Positions 1-9,143 are shown, counted from the stretch's first letter. The stretch is 64,000 nucleotides of DNA from Kribbella antiqua (GCF_004345665.1 NZ_SLWR01000003.1:310001-374000), one strand, 5' to 3'. Made by a program: numbers and translations. The notes: generated from the sequence alone by a model not told the origin.

Positions 1-1
1 C

Positions 2-1051
2 ATCGGCCTGATCCTCGGTGGCGCGCTGACCGAGGCGGACTGGCGCTGGACGTTCTTCATCAACACCCCGATCGGCCTGATCGTCGCCGTACTGGCGTTC
101 CGCTTCCTGGGTGAGTCGGCCCGGCAGACCGGCAAGTTCGACCTGCCTGGCGCGATCACCGGTACGGCGGGCCTGACGGGTCTGGTCTACGGCCTGACGC
201 ACGCGGCGCAGGAGGGCTGGGGTGACCCGGTCACGCTGGCGTTCATCTTCGGCGGCCTGGCGCTGATCGCGATCTTCCTCGGCATCGAGGCCCGGTCGCG
301 GCACGCGCTGATGCCGTTCCGGATCCTTGCGAACCGGACCCGAGGGGTCAGCTTCTTCGTCATGCTCGTCGTCGGTGCGGCGATGTTCTCGATGTTCTAC
401 TTCCTGGGCATCTTCGTGCAGAGCATCATGGGCTACAGCGCGATCGAGACCGGTCTCGCCTTCCTGCCGTTCAGCTTCGGCATCGTGGTCGCAGCGCAGG
501 TCGCGTCGACCTTGGTGGCCCGGATCGACCCGCGCTGGATCTCCGGTGCCGGTGGCGTGCTGGTAGCGGCCGGGATGTTCGGGTTCAGCCGGCTCGAGGT
601 CGACTCGACGTACTGGACTCATCTGCTGCCGTACATCCTGGTGCTGTCGTTCGGGATGGGCCTGATCTTCGTGCCGCTCACGCTGACCGCGGTCAGCGGC
701 GTCGCGGCCGAGGACTCCGGTGTCGGTTCCGCGGTACTGAACACGGTCCAGCAGATCGGTGGTGCGGTCGGCCTGGCGCTGCTGGGCACAATCTCCACCA
801 ACGCGATCAAGGACAAGTTCACCGAGCTCGCCCCGGGCCTGCAGAAGGCGGCCGAGTCCGGGCAGTCGCCGGAGCAGCTCAAGCAGTTGGAGGGTCAGTT
901 CACCGCGCTGGCGACAACGCACGGGTTCACTCGCGCGTTCATCTGGTCCGCGTTCCTGGCGCTGGGCGCGGCCGTGATCACCCTGGTCGGCCTGTCGATC
1001 AAGCACAAGGACCTGGCCACCGACGGCCAGAACGCCGTACACGTGGGCTGA
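2..1051 (+). CDS. MFS drug exporter, DHA2 family (5' end outside window)
   Basis: C-terminal part of a 14-TM major facilitator transporter of the EmrB/QacA (DHA2) type, expected to export drugs by proton antiport. The frame is open from base 2. The segment WRWTFFINTPIG near the start is the conserved loop that follows the first half of DHA2 proteins. It is followed by about eight hydrophobic helices and the typical stretch GYSAIETGLAFLP. The start codon and the first five or six helices lie before base 1, so the full length is unknown. A strong hairpin follows the stop. Substrate cannot be told from sequence. Confidence 0.93.
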   Translation: MGLILGGALTEADWRWTFFINTPIGLIVAVLAFRFLGESARQTGKFDLPGAITGTAGLTGLVYGLTHAAQEGWGDPVTLAFIFGGLALIAIFLGIEARSRHALMPFRILANRTRGVSFFVMLVVGAAMFSMFYFLGIFVQSIMGYSAIETGLAFLPFSFGIVVAAQVASTLVARIDPRWISGAGGVLVAAGMFGFSRLEVDSTYWTHLLPYILVLSFGMGLIFVPLTLTAVSGVAAEDSGVGSAVLNTVQQIGGAVGLALLGTISTNAIKDKFTELAPGLQKAAESGQSPEQLKQLEGQFTALATTHGFTRAFIWSAFLALGAAVITLVGLSIKHKDLATDGQNAVHVG

Positions 1052-1065
1052 TCGCCTGCTAGCTC

Positions 1066-1110
1066 GAAGGGCTCGCTTCCCGGGAGGGGGAAGCGAGCCC
1101 TTCGTCTTTT
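1066..1110. terminator. Strong bidirectional terminator
   Basis: Perfect 16-bp stem (arms 1066-1081 and 1088-1103, GAAGGGCTCGCTTCCC and its complement) with a 6-nt loop, followed by GTCTTTT. It lies between two convergent genes, so it probably ends transcription of both the exporter and the acetyltransferase on the other strand. Confidence 0.92.
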
Positions 1111-1590
1111 CTAGAGCTGTTTGCGCATTCTGATGAGCGGGTGGAGTACGCCGTTCTTGTCGTCCCACTCGACTTCCTCGGTGTCGGCGAAACCGTTGCG
1201 CAGGTAGAGCTTGTGCGCCGGTTCATTGCCGACCGCAACCGACAGGTTCAGCGTGCGTATGTCGTTGCCTCGGGCCCAATTCTCGACGGCTTGGATGAGT
1301 GCGTCTCCGACGCCGCGGCCGCGGCCGGTGGGGGCGATCCACATCCCGACCAGTTCCGCGGCGCCATCCATTGGCAGCCCGCCTGCCATGCCGGCCGGCG
1401 TACCGTCGAGGTGCGCGATCACCTGGAAGGCGCCGGGCGTGTTGAGCCGGTCGCGCCAGCGCTGCTCGGATGCGTCGGCCCAGTCCTCGAGGGTCGAGCC
1501 GAAGGCATACGGCGCTTCCTCGAGCGCCGCGAGCCGTAGTTCGCGCCAGAGCTTCCAGTCGTCTGCGCCGATGTCACGTAGTTCGATCAC
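1111..1590 (-). CDS. GNAT family N-acetyltransferase
   Basis: 159-residue single-domain GNAT enzyme that should move an acetyl group from acetyl-CoA to an amine of unknown identity. The acetyl-CoA loop is visible as VGMWIAPTGRGRGVGDALI (R/Q-x-x-G-x-G/A type), followed by the C-terminal NEPAHKLYLRNGF motif. The frame is open further upstream, but those residues are low-complexity and overlap the M48 gene. The GTG at 1590 gives VIELRDIGADDW, a normal GNAT N-terminus. The M48 stop lies 38 nt upstream, so the two genes are probably co-transcribed. Confidence 0.85.
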   Translation of the reverse strand: MIELRDIGADDWKLWRELRLAALEEAPYAFGSTLEDWADASEQRWRDRLNTPGAFQVIAHLDGTPAGMAGGLPMDGAAELVGMWIAPTGRGRGVGDALIQAVENWARGNDIRTLNLSVAVGNEPAHKLYLRNGFADTEEVEWDDKNGVLHPLIRMRKQL

Positions 1591-1628
1591 GGACGACAGG
1601 ATCCGTCGTTGTGGTGCGTTGACGCCAC

Positions 1629-2648
1629 TCAGTTTCGCGGCGGGAACCTGGAGGAGACCCAGTCGCGGACGCCGCCGAGGCCGTCGCCCATCTCGCGGAG
1701 AAGCTTGGCCAGCGGGTCCTGGGAGCGGTTGAACGCGTCGGTGTACGACTTGGCCGCGTTCTTCGCCTCCTGCGACATCGACGCGCTGCTGTCGTGCTGA
1801 CGCTTCGGGTAGGTCCCGGAAACGATGGCGGTGTAGTCGCCCTCGTCGACCCAACGCCGCAACTCATGCGCCCGAATGACGGCCAGCGGGTGGGTCTGGG
1901 CCTCGAGGAGCAGCAGTTTCAGCACGCTGTCGCGCAGGTCGCCCGCGCTCTCGTACTCCGTCCCCTGCGCCAGGAACGCGGTGGTGTCGAGCTCAGCGAG
2001 CTGTCCGCCGCTGGCCAGCTTCATCTGCACCCGCAGCGCGACGGCCGGGTCCTGTACGGCGAGCAGCCCGGCCCGGTCACCAGATAGCTCGGCCTTGCGG
2101 GACCACTCGTGCAGGGCGGCGATGATCGCGCGGATGCCGAGGGCACCGATCGGCATCCAGTTCACCGCGCCGGTGAGCCGCATCAGCCAGAACAGCAGCG
2201 ACTGGTAGAGCGCGTGCCCACTCTGCGCGTGGCCGAGCTCGTGACCGAGGATGAACCGGATCTCCTCCTCGTCCAGGCCCTGCAGCAGGGCGCTGTTGAC
2301 GACGATGAAGGGCTTGTCCATGCCGATGGTGACGGCGTTCCAGATCGGGCTGTTGGTGACGTACAGCTCAGGCAGCTGGCGTACGTCGAGCGTCGTACCG
2401 GCCTCGGTGTACAGCCGGTGCACGGTGGGGAACTGGCGCTCGTCGACCCGGATCGCCGAGCCGAGGAACTGCAGCCGGAAGGCGCGCTCGTTGATCAGCC
2501 CGGACAGCTTGCGCAGGACGAAGTCGAAGCCCTTCAGCTGCCGCAGCGCCACCAGGGCACCGCGGTCCGCCGGGTGCTCCCACGCCCGCGAACTGATATC
2601 CGTCAACGTCGCCCGCTGCCGCGTCGGCCGCTCGTCGTGCTCGCTCAT
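1629..2648 (-). CDS. M48 family zinc metallopeptidase
   Basis: 339-residue protein with the zinc site HELGH at residues 136-140 and a probable third ligand, Glu187, in AELSGDR. This is the M48 (HtpX/Ste24) arrangement. A hydrophobic stretch at about 146-178, between the two metal motifs, suggests membrane association. There is no signal peptide. The N-terminal 100 residues precede the usual peptidase domain. The C-terminal 40 residues are helical and charged and may act in self-assembly or targeting. The purine-rich GGGGGAGCG just upstream supports the ATG at 2648. M48 enzymes generally degrade misfolded membrane proteins; the substrate here is unknown. Confidence 0.88.
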   Translation of the reverse strand: MSEHDERPTRQRATLTDISSRAWEHPADRGALVALRQLKGFDFVLRKLSGLINERAFRLQFLGSAIRVDERQFPTVHRLYTEAGTTLDVRQLPELYVTNSPIWNAVTIGMDKPFIVVNSALLQGLDEEEIRFILGHELGHAQSGHALYQSLLFWLMRLTGAVNWMPIGALGIRAIIAALHEWSRKAELSGDRAGLLAVQDPAVALRVQMKLASGGQLAELDTTAFLAQGTEYESAGDLRDSVLKLLLLEAQTHPLAVIRAHELRRWVDEGDYTAIVSGTYPKRQHDSSASMSQEAKNAAKSYTDAFNRSQDPLAKLLREMGDGLGGVRDWVSSRFPPRN

Positions 2649-2787
2649 CGCTCCCCCTGCCTAGACACCATGTCCACCCAACCTAGCTCGCCCGCGGGGT
2701 CGCCACGCTCGAGCGGAGATGCAACACCTGCGGCAGAGCAGCTACCGTGACCGGTCGGCAGATCGATGCCGAGGCGGAGGAGAATGC

Positions 2788-3576
2788 GTGGCGAGCCGTG
2801 CCGAGGAACTGCTGGAGATCAATCGCACGCTGCTGCAGCTGGAGCGAGACCTGCGGGTGGCCCGAACCGCGCGGCGTCTGCTGCGCATCGCGCTCCTGGT
2901 GCTGCCTGTTCTTCTGTTCGGAGCGTATGCGCTGTACATATCTCCGAACTTCGGTATCGGCAAGAAGCTGATTGCCACCCCGCTCGGTGTCGTCATCGCG
3001 GTGACGGTACTCGGTGTGGTGTTTTATGGGATATCAAAGATGGAGGGCGCTGAGAGTCCCGACGATATCGACCTCAAACTCACGGTCGAGCGTGAGCGAA
3101 AGGCACACCTGCTCGCGGCGCAGTCGCACCAGCCGAAGCTTCGGCAATACACCTATCGTGAAGAGATCAAGTCTGAGCTCGACGCGCTGCGAAAGGGTGC
3201 CGCGCGTTATCGGCGGACCAACAACTACCTCCAGGCCGTCATCATTGTCGGGTCGCTGGCTGCCACCTCGATCACCAGCCTGGCGCTGGCCGAGGAGACT
3301 CTGCGGTGGGCGAGTGTGGGGACGACATTTGCGGTGGGTATCGCTGCCGGCTTCACCGGATACTTCAAGTTCCGCGACCGTAGTTTCTATCTGCAGCAGA
3401 CGGCCGACGCGATCGAGTACGAGCGGAACTGTTTCGATCTCGGGATCGGGCGGTACAAAGGGCGGTCGGAGCAGGAAGCGCTGGTCGAATTGGTGGAGGA
3501 GGTCGAACGCCTGCGCGCCGAGCAACGTAAGCGGGAGCAGAACATCGACCAACCGCCTGAGCGGAACGAAAGCTGA
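2788..3576 (+). CDS. DUF4231 (SLATT-like) membrane protein
   Basis: 262 residues from a GTG at 2788, chosen because GGAGGAGA sits at the right distance upstream; the frame is open further but without a ribosome site. Four hydrophobic helices are visible. A pair lies near the N-terminus (LLRIALLVLPVLLFGAYAL and a second valine-rich helix). A second pair follows TNNYLQAVIIVGSLAATSI and resembles the DUF4231/SLATT two-helix unit, with a soluble helical region between the pairs and a charged coiled C-terminus (VEEVERLRAEQRKREQ). SLATT domains have been proposed as pore-forming effectors in nucleotide-signalled conflict systems. No nucleotidyltransferase or SLOG partner is visible next to it, so a defence role is only a possibility. 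Confidence 0.7.
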   Translation: MASRAEELLEINRTLLQLERDLRVARTARRLLRIALLVLPVLLFGAYALYISPNFGIGKKLIATPLGVVIAVTVLGVVFYGISKMEGAESPDDIDLKLTVERERKAHLLAAQSHQPKLRQYTYREEIKSELDALRKGAARYRRTNNYLQAVIIVGSLAATSITSLALAEETLRWASVGTTFAVGIAAGFTGYFKFRDRSFYLQQTADAIEYERNCFDLGIGRYKGRSEQEALVELVEEVERLRAEQRKREQNIDQPPERNES

Positions 3577-3673
3577 GACCCACCCAGACAGCCCCAACCC
3601 GGTAAACCTGGTCCGGTCCATCCCCTCGTTCGGGCCGGATCGGGCTCGGGCCGGGGCTGCCTGCTCGGCCCGG

Positions 3674-4264
3674 CTAACCCCGTCCGGGCCTGTGAGCCGG
3701 CCGAATCGGCAGTACCCAACTTGGCTGAGCTTCGGTCAGCTCGTCCCAGGCTGGTTCGGCCCAGCCGGGTTGTGCCGTGTTCCGCCGTACGTCGGCTGCA
3801 TCGGGCTGTACCCAGCCCGGGCCGAGCCAGCCTCCGGCGATGCCTGTCTGGACGTAGTCCGGCTGCTGTGGGCTTCCGGCGTACGGCGGCTGAGCCCCGG
3901 CGCCGGAGTCGTCCGGACGAATCCAGGGGTTGGGGCGGCCATGAGGCGCCACCTTGGCGCGGTCCTCGCGGTTGAGGTGCCAGGCGAGGATCAGGGCGGG
4001 CGCCCAGGCGAGCGGAAAGGCGAACATGCCGAGGTGGAGGAAGATGGCGAGACCTCCCATCGCCGGGATGGTGAGAGCGTTTCCGAGCAGCCAGTACCGG
4101 AAGGCGTTCCAGAGCGGCCGATTGAGGTCGCGGCGATAGCCGATCACCGCCAGGGTGACGGTCGCGGGCAGGCCGATGGCAAGGCTGCCGAAGAACAAGA
4201 AGCCTGCCAGCGTCGCGATGTCGGTGAGTCCGATCTCGAAGCCGAGGGGGATCATGCGTCTCAT
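3674..4264 (-). CDS. Hypothetical membrane protein with proline/glycine-rich tail
   Basis: 196 residues with no recognised family. Residues 15-95 hold about three hydrophobic helices ([55 protein letters not shown]). The rest is a disordered tail rich in P, G, W and Q. The layout resembles small actinobacterial DUF4870-like or Trp-tail membrane proteins, but I cannot assign it. Met1 and Met4 are both possible starts. It is convergent with the DUF4231 gene and divergent from the PLP enzyme, 73 nt away. Confidence 0.65.
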   Translation of the reverse strand: MRRMIPLGFEIGLTDIATLAGFLFFGSLAIGLPATVTLAVIGYRRDLNRPLWNAFRYWLLGNALTIPAMGGLAIFLHLGMFAFPLAWAPALILAWHLNREDRAKVAPHGRPNPWIRPDDSGAGAQPPYAGSPQQPDYVQTGIAGGWLGPGWVQPDAADVRRNTAQPGWAEPAWDELTEAQPSWVLPIRPAHRPGRG

Positions 4265-4337
4265 CGTTCCGGCCGCGAAGCTGGTGACAGAGCGTAGGAA
4301 TACTCAAACCAGCCCAGTACCACCTACTCTGGCCCGC

Positions 4338-5459
4338 ATGAGTGAGGTTGACGGGGTGTGTCGTGAAGTCGATCGGCGCGACGACAAGGCGCGCGCGTGG
4401 GTGTCGGAGGCGATCCGGATCGTCGACGCCGACGCGAACCGGAGCGCGGACACCCATCTGCACGTGTTCCCGATGCCGGCCGTCCTCGGCGTGGACCTGT
4501 ACCTGAAGGACGAGTCCGTGCACCCGACCGGCTCGCTCAAGCACCGGCTGGCCCGCTCGCTGTTCCTCTACGCGCTCTGCAACGGCTGGATCCGCGAGGG
4601 CACCACGGTGATCGAGGCGTCCAGTGGTTCGACCGCGGTCAGCGAGGCGTACTTCGCCCGCCTGCTCGGCCTGCCGTTCATCGCGGTGATGCCGGCGTCG
4701 ACCAGCCGGGAGAAGGTCGAGCTGATCGAGTTCTACGGCGGCCGCTGCCACTTCGTCGAGCGGTCCGGCCAGATCTACGGCGAGGCGAAGCGGCTGGCCG
4801 AGGAGACCGGCGGCCACTACATGGACCAGTTCACGTACGCCGAACGGGCCACCGACTGGCGCGGCAACAACAACATCGCCGAGTCGATCTTCGGCCAGCT
4901 GAGTCTCGAAGAGCACCCGGTACCGACCTGGATCGTGGTCGGCGCCGGCACCGGCGGCACCTCAGCCACCATCGGCCGCTACGTCCGCTACCAGCGCTAC
5001 GACACCAACATCGCGGTGGTCGACCCGGAGAACTCGGCGTTCTTCCCCGCCTTCGAGGCCGGCGACGACGACTACTCCACTGGCCGTCCCTCCCGCATCG
5101 AAGGCATCGGCCGCCCCCGCGTCGAGCCGTCCTTCGTCCTCGGCGTGGTCGACCGCATGATCTCGGTCCCCGACGCCGCCTCCATCGCCGCCATGCGCTT
5201 CTGCTCCCGCGTCACCGGCCGCCTGGTCGGCGGCTCCACCGGCACCAACCTCTGGGGCTCGCTCCGGCTGGCCGCCGAAATGCGCCGTACTGGCGTCCGC
5301 GGCAGCATCGTCACCCTGCTGTGCGACAGCGGCGATCGCTACAGCAACACCTATTACGACGACGCCTGGCTCCGCACCAGCGGCATAGACATAGCCCCCT
5401 ACACAACCACCCTGGAAACCTTCGCCACAACAGGCCGCTGGTCCGAACCCAACACCTGA
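4338..5459 (+). CDS. PLP-dependent cysteine synthase-family enzyme, probable L-cysteine desulfhydrase (Cds1-like)
   Basis: 373-residue fold-type II PLP enzyme. The PLP lysine is probably Lys68 in PTGSLKHR, the substrate loop is SSGST at 95-99, and the phosphate-binding glycine loop is GAGTGGT. The sequence signature matches the mycobacterial Cds1 group, which breaks L-cysteine down to pyruvate, ammonia and H2S, more than CysK or CysM. The ATG at 4338 ([11 protein letters not shown]) is chosen over an open upstream extension that overlaps the divergent gene. It stands alone with its own promoter region. Cysteine synthase activity cannot be excluded. Confidence 0.8.
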   Translation: MSEVDGVCREVDRRDDKARAWVSEAIRIVDADANRSADTHLHVFPMPAVLGVDLYLKDESVHPTGSLKHRLARSLFLYALCNGWIREGTTVIEASSGSTAVSEAYFARLLGLPFIAVMPASTSREKVELIEFYGGRCHFVERSGQIYGEAKRLAEETGGHYMDQFTYAERATDWRGNNNIAESIFGQLSLEEHPVPTWIVVGAGTGGTSATIGRYVRYQRYDTNIAVVDPENSAFFPAFEAGDDDYSTGRPSRIEGIGRPRVEPSFVLGVVDRMISVPDAASIAAMRFCSRVTGRLVGGSTGTNLWGSLRLAAEMRRTGVRGSIVTLLCDSGDRYSNTYYDDAWLRTSGIDIAPYTTTLETFATTGRWSEPNT

Positions 5460-5770
5460 GGAGTTTCTCTCCCACGCGTACTGCGCAGCCGCTGGGCTCA
5501 TCGCCCGCGGTCTGCGAGCTCCTTCGCCGCGTGCTCGCCCTTTCCGGAAGTTAGCTGCCACCGAGCGCGAACTTTGTACCGGAAAGCTGCCGCGACCGAA
5601 CTGCACCGAGTACGACGGCCGGCGCCGCCGTCGCGGGCCTACCTGCGCTCACGCCGGCCGTCGGCTGCGGCGTCAGGACGGCGTCAGGTCGGTGTCAGAG
5701 CGGTTGGCGATGGTGGGGGACATCAACGGTTCAGCGGTGCGCGAGATCGAGCACTGATGTGAGGAGATTC
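5460..5770. other. Intergenic region without a gene
   Basis: About 310 bases between the PLP enzyme and the serine hydrolase. I see no credible coding frame or RNA gene. It holds one copy of the 43-nt repeat (5544-5586) and, at its end, the GAGGAG ribosome site of the next gene. Confidence 0.6.
5544..5586 (+). repeat. 43-nt inverted repeat, left copy
   Basis: Begins CCGGAAGTTAGCTG and ends TTTGTACCGGAAAG. The reverse complement of 7048-7090 matches it at 37 of 43 positions. The two copies bracket the serine hydrolase gene in opposite orientation. Each copy ends in CCGG-containing half-sites, so each is itself a weak dyad. No other copy was noticed in the window. Confidence 0.75.
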
Positions 5771-7003
5771 ATGATGGGGACTGGTAGCGGCGGCTTCTCG
5801 GCGGCGGGGATGGGCCGGGTGCGGGACGTGCTGGAGCGGCACGTTGAGGCTGGGAAGATTCCTGGGGTTGTTGCCTTGGTTGACCTGGGCGGGGAGACGC
5901 ACGTCGAGGCGATCGGGACGATGCAGTACGACGGTGGCGCGGCGATGAGCCGGGACACGATCTTCCGGATGGCCTCGACGTCCAAGCCGGTCTCGATTGC
6001 GGCGGCGATGGTGTTGCTCGACGAGTGCAGGCTGCGGCTGGATGACTCGGTCGAGCAGTGGCTGCCGGAACTCGCCAACCGCCAGGTGCTGAAGCGCATC
6101 GATGGCCCGCTGGACGACACCGAGCCGGCGCGGCGGCCGATCACCGTGCGGGACGTGCTGACCTCCACGTTCGGGCTCGGCATGGATATGACGGTGCTGG
6201 GTACGCCGATCATGGGCGCGATCTTCGAGCAGGGGCTGACGCCCAACCTGCCAGTGCCGATGCCCGAACCGGACGAGTGGATGCGCCGCCTCGGAACGCT
6301 CCCGTTGATGCACCAGCCCGGAGAGCGCTGGCAGTACCAGATCAGCAGCGACCTGGTCGGCGTACTCGTCGCCAGGGTCACGGGCCAGTCGTTCGAGTCG
6401 TTCCTGCGGGAACGCATCTTCGAGCCGCTGGGCATGAAGGACACCGGCTTCCACGTGCCCGAGGACCAGGTCGACCGGATGCCGACCCTCTACGCCCCCG
6501 ACCCGGCGACCGGAGAGTTCCTGGTGTGGGACGAGGCCAAGGGCGGCCGGTGGAGCAGCCCTCCACCGTTCCAGGGCGGCGGTGGCGGGTTGGTCTCCAC
6601 GGCCGACGACTACCACGCGTACTTCCGAATGCTGCTGAACGGCGGAATGCACGGCAACGAGCGGATCCTGTCCCGGCCCGCCGTCGAGCTGATGACCACC
6701 AACCGCCTCACACCGGAGCAGACCGCCGCTCGGACCGCCCTCGCCCGCGACGCCGTCCACGTGTCGTTCGGCCAAGGACAGCACGGCGGTTGGGGCTTCG
6801 GTATGGCGGTACGCACGTACCGCGGTGACTACGCGCCCATCGGCCAGTTCGGCTGGGACGGCGGCAGCGGCACCTCGACGTACGCCGACCCCACCAACCA
6901 GCTCACCGGCATCCTCCTCACCCAGGTCGGCGCCTCCGCCCCCTACTCAATCCACCTCATGCACGACTTCTGGACCACCCTCTACCAGGCCGTCGACAAC
7001 TAA
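5771..7003 (+). CDS. Serine hydrolase, class C beta-lactamase / EstB-like family
   Basis: About 410 residues with the penicillin-binding fold. The SxxK motif is STSK (nucleophile near residue 69), a Tyr at about 188 in WQYQISSD is the likely second motif, and GWDGGSGTS near the C-terminus replaces the KTG/HxG motif. There is no signal peptide, so a cytoplasmic esterase or peptidase is more likely than a secreted beta-lactamase. GAGGAG at 5761-5766 supports ATG 5771 or the adjacent ATG 5774; a GTG at 5759 is in frame but precedes that site. The gene is monocistronic, ends in a hairpin, and is framed by the two 43-nt repeats. Confidence 0.87.
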   Translation: MMGTGSGGFSAAGMGRVRDVLERHVEAGKIPGVVALVDLGGETHVEAIGTMQYDGGAAMSRDTIFRMASTSKPVSIAAAMVLLDECRLRLDDSVEQWLPELANRQVLKRIDGPLDDTEPARRPITVRDVLTSTFGLGMDMTVLGTPIMGAIFEQGLTPNLPVPMPEPDEWMRRLGTLPLMHQPGERWQYQISSDLVGVLVARVTGQSFESFLRERIFEPLGMKDTGFHVPEDQVDRMPTLYAPDPATGEFLVWDEAKGGRWSSPPPFQGGGGGLVSTADDYHAYFRMLLNGGMHGNERILSRPAVELMTTNRLTPEQTAARTALARDAVHVSFGQGQHGGWGFGMAVRTYRGDYAPIGQFGWDGGSGTSTYADPTNQLTGILLTQVGASAPYSIHLMHDFWTTLYQAVDN

Positions 7004-7017
7004 CCCCGCACCAGGCA

Positions 7018-7051
7018 GGCCGCCCGAGCCCCTCGGGCGGCCCAAGCCTTT
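7018..7051 (+). terminator. Hairpin after the serine hydrolase
   Basis: Perfect 11-bp GC-rich stem (7018-7028 and 7032-7042, GGCCGCCCGAG and its complement) with a 3-nt loop, 14 nt after the stop. Only a short T tract follows (CTTT at 7048-7051), so it may be a GC-rich actinobacterial terminator. Confidence 0.75.
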
Positions 7052-7090
7052 CCGGAACAAAGTTTGCGCTCCGTGGCAGTAAAGTTCCGG
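7048..7090 (-). repeat. 43-nt inverted repeat, right copy
   Basis: Partner of 5544-5586 in opposite orientation. It starts directly after the terminator stem, with CTTTCCGGAAC, and ends AGTTCCGG. Its own ends CCGGAAC/GTTCCGG are exact 7-bp inverted repeats, which suggests a protein-binding or mobile small element. Confidence 0.75.
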
Positions 7091-7115
7091 CAACCGCCGG
7101 AGCGCGCGGGGAGGT

Positions 7116-7988
7116 CTAGCTGCCGAGGGTTAGGCCTATTGCCAGGCCGAGGGCGTAGAGGAGTTCGGTTTGGCCGGTGGCTTTGAGGACTGGGATGAGG
7201 GCGGGGCCTACGGCGTCGCTGAGGACTACGCGGGTGGACTTGATCGCCAGGGGGACGGCGATGAAGGCGAGGAGGGTCCAGGGGGTGGCGATGGCGGAGA
7301 TGGCGGCGAGGATGAAGGCTAGGGCGATCAGGGCGGCGTAGAGCTGCCTCGACCGGGCAGCGCCCAGTACGACGGCTAGCGTGCGCTTCCCACTCACCGT
7401 GTCGGTGGGGATGTCGCGGAGGTTGTTGGCGACCAGTAGGGCGCAGGCGATGGAGCCGATGGAGACTGCGCCGGCGACGGCGGTCCAGTTCAGCTCCGAC
7501 GCCTGGACGTAGGTGGTGCCGAGTACGGCGACCAGGCCGAAGAACAGGAAGACGCTGACCTCACCCAGCGCGCGGTAGCCGTACGGGCGCTTGCCGCCTG
7601 TGTAGAACCACGCCCCGACGAGTGACGCCGCTCCTACGACCAGCAGCCACCAGTTGGAGGTCGCGCAGAGGATCACCCCGAGCACGGCGCCCACACCGAA
7701 GCAGGTAAAGGCTGCGGTCTTCACCTGTCCCGGAGTGGCGACCTTGGAGCCGACCAGACGCAGTGGGCCGACCCGGTTCTCGTCCGTACCGCGGATGCCG
7801 TCGCTGTAGTCGTTGGCGTAGTTGACCCCGATCTGCAGGGCCAGTGCGACGCCCAGGGCGAGCAGCGCCTTCCACCAGACGAAGCCGTCCAGGTACGCGG
7901 CCGCGCCGGTTCCGACGAGGACAGGGGAGATCGCGGCGGGCAGCGTGCGTGGGCGCGCGCCTTCGATCCACTGGGCAGGGGTGGCCAT
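7116..7988 (-). CDS. menA: 1,4-dihydroxy-2-naphthoate polyprenyltransferase MenA
   Basis: 290-residue UbiA-superfamily membrane enzyme that attaches the polyprenyl chain to dihydroxynaphthoate, the membrane step of menaquinone synthesis. The first aspartate motif NDYSD is at residues 59-63 (NYANDYSDG) and the second is in NNLRDIPTD. About eight helices are visible. The ATG at 7988 (MATPAQWIEGARPRTLPA) is the usual MenA N-terminus; the open extension beyond it overlaps menE. It is divergent from menE with 63 nt between starts, so both probably share one promoter region. Confidence 0.95.
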   Translation of the reverse strand: MATPAQWIEGARPRTLPAAISPVLVGTGAAAYLDGFVWWKALLALGVALALQIGVNYANDYSDGIRGTDENRVGPLRLVGSKVATPGQVKTAAFTCFGVGAVLGVILCATSNWWLLVVGAASLVGAWFYTGGKRPYGYRALGEVSVFLFFGLVAVLGTTYVQASELNWTAVAGAVSIGSIACALLVANNLRDIPTDTVSGKRTLAVVLGAARSRQLYAALIALAFILAAISAIATPWTLLAFIAVPLAIKSTRVVLSDAVGPALIPVLKATGQTELLYALGLAIGLTLGS

Positions 7989-8051
7989 GACCGTCGATTG
8001 TGTCAGCCACCCGGCAGGGGCCCGCAGCGAGGGCCGTACGCTCGGAGTGAC

Positions 8052-9143
8052 ATGTCTACCTTGCGCCTGGTCCCTGGTACGCCGGATGCCGTGCTGTCCG
8101 CGCTCACCGCCGTACTGGATGGCAGTGGTACGCCGTTCGCGCCGGTGCCGACTGATCAGGCAGCGGCGGCCCGGGTGAAGCAGGCGGCTGCGCCCGACCA
8201 GCCGCTGGAAGACGACTGTGCTGTAGTGCTGACCACATCCGGGTCGTCGGGCGAGCCAAAGGGCGTACTGCTGTCGCGGGAGGCGCTGCTCGCGTCTGCG
8301 AAAGCCACCCACGACCGGCTGGGCGGACCGGGCCAATGGCTGCTTCCAATGAAGCCGTACTACGTGGGTGGGCTGCAGATCCTCACACGGTCAGTGCTGG
8401 CCGGTCTGGAGCCTGTGATCCTCCAAGAGAGCTTCACCGAAGCGGCTGCCTCCATGACGGGAGTACGCCGCTACACCGCCATGGTGCCGACCCAACTCGC
8501 TCGCTACCTCGAGACGGACCTCGACGCACTGCGCTCGTTCGACGCCATCGTCATCGGTGGCGCCGCCACGCCGGCACCGTTGAAGGAGCGCGCGGCCGCA
8601 GCGGGGGTCACCGCGATCCCGGCGTACGGGATGACAGAGACCGGCAGTGGCTGCGTGTACGCCGGCGAGCCACTCGACGGTACGTCGATCGCGCTCGACG
8701 ACGGGCGGATCCTGATCAAGGGCACCACGCTGTTCTCCGGCTACCGGCTGCGGCCGGAGCTGACGGCGGAGGTGCTGCAGGACGGCTGGTTCCGGACGCA
8801 GGACCGGGGACACCTAACAGGCGGCCGGCTTGAGGTAGTCGGCCGGGTCGACGACGTGGTCATCTCCGGCGGGGTGAATGTCACGCTGCCGTCCGTACAG
8901 TCGCGACTGCTGGAGCATCCGCGAGTCAAGGACGCTGTGGTGCTCGGAGTGCCGGACGAGGAGTGGGGCACGCGAGTGGTCGCCTTTGTCGTGGGGGAGC
9001 CGGGGCGCGACGAGCTGCGCGACTTCGTGGCGGAGGCGCTGCCGCGGACCTGGGCACCGCGCGACGTGGTGCGGCTCGACGCGCTGCCGATGCTTGCCTC
9101 GGGCAAGATCGACCGGCAGCGGTTGCTGGAGGGCGTGCGGTGA
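8052..9143 (+). CDS. menE: o-Succinylbenzoate-CoA ligase MenE
   Basis: 363-residue AMP-forming ligase of the ANL superfamily that activates o-succinylbenzoate with CoA. The P-loop is TTSGSSGEPKG, followed by AYGMTETG, the hinge region GRVDDVVISGG and the C-terminal catalytic lysine in ASGKIDR. It is shorter than typical ligases of about 500 residues because the N-terminal region is reduced, which is usual for actinobacterial MenE. ATG 8052 is preceded by GGAGTGAC. It overlaps menC by 4 nt, so translation is probably coupled. Confidence 0.93.
   Translation: MSTLRLVPGTPDAVLSALTAVLDGSGTPFAPVPTDQAAAARVKQAAAPDQPLEDDCAVVLTTSGSSGEPKGVLLSREALLASAKATHDRLGGPGQWLLPMKPYYVGGLQILTRSVLAGLEPVILQESFTEAAASMTGVRRYTAMVPTQLARYLETDLDALRSFDAIVIGGAATPAPLKERAAAAGVTAIPAYGMTETGSGCVYAGEPLDGTSIALDDGRILIKGTTLFSGYRLRPELTAEVLQDGWFRTQDRGHLTGGRLEVVGRVDDVVISGGVNVTLPSVQSRLLEHPRVKDAVVLGVPDEEWGTRVVAFVVGEPGRDELRDFVAEALPRTWAPRDVVRLDALPMLASGKIDRQRLLEGVR

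Noticed and set aside
1591-1854. N-terminal extension of the GNAT protein by 88 residues
   Set aside because: The extra residues are Arg/Pro/Gly-rich and lie in the antisense-like frame of the M48 gene end; the GNAT fold starts at the GTG at 1590.
7989-8336. N-terminal extension of MenA
   Set aside because: It would overlap menE on the opposite strand and contains no membrane or family motif; MATPAQWIEGARPRTLPA is the normal start.
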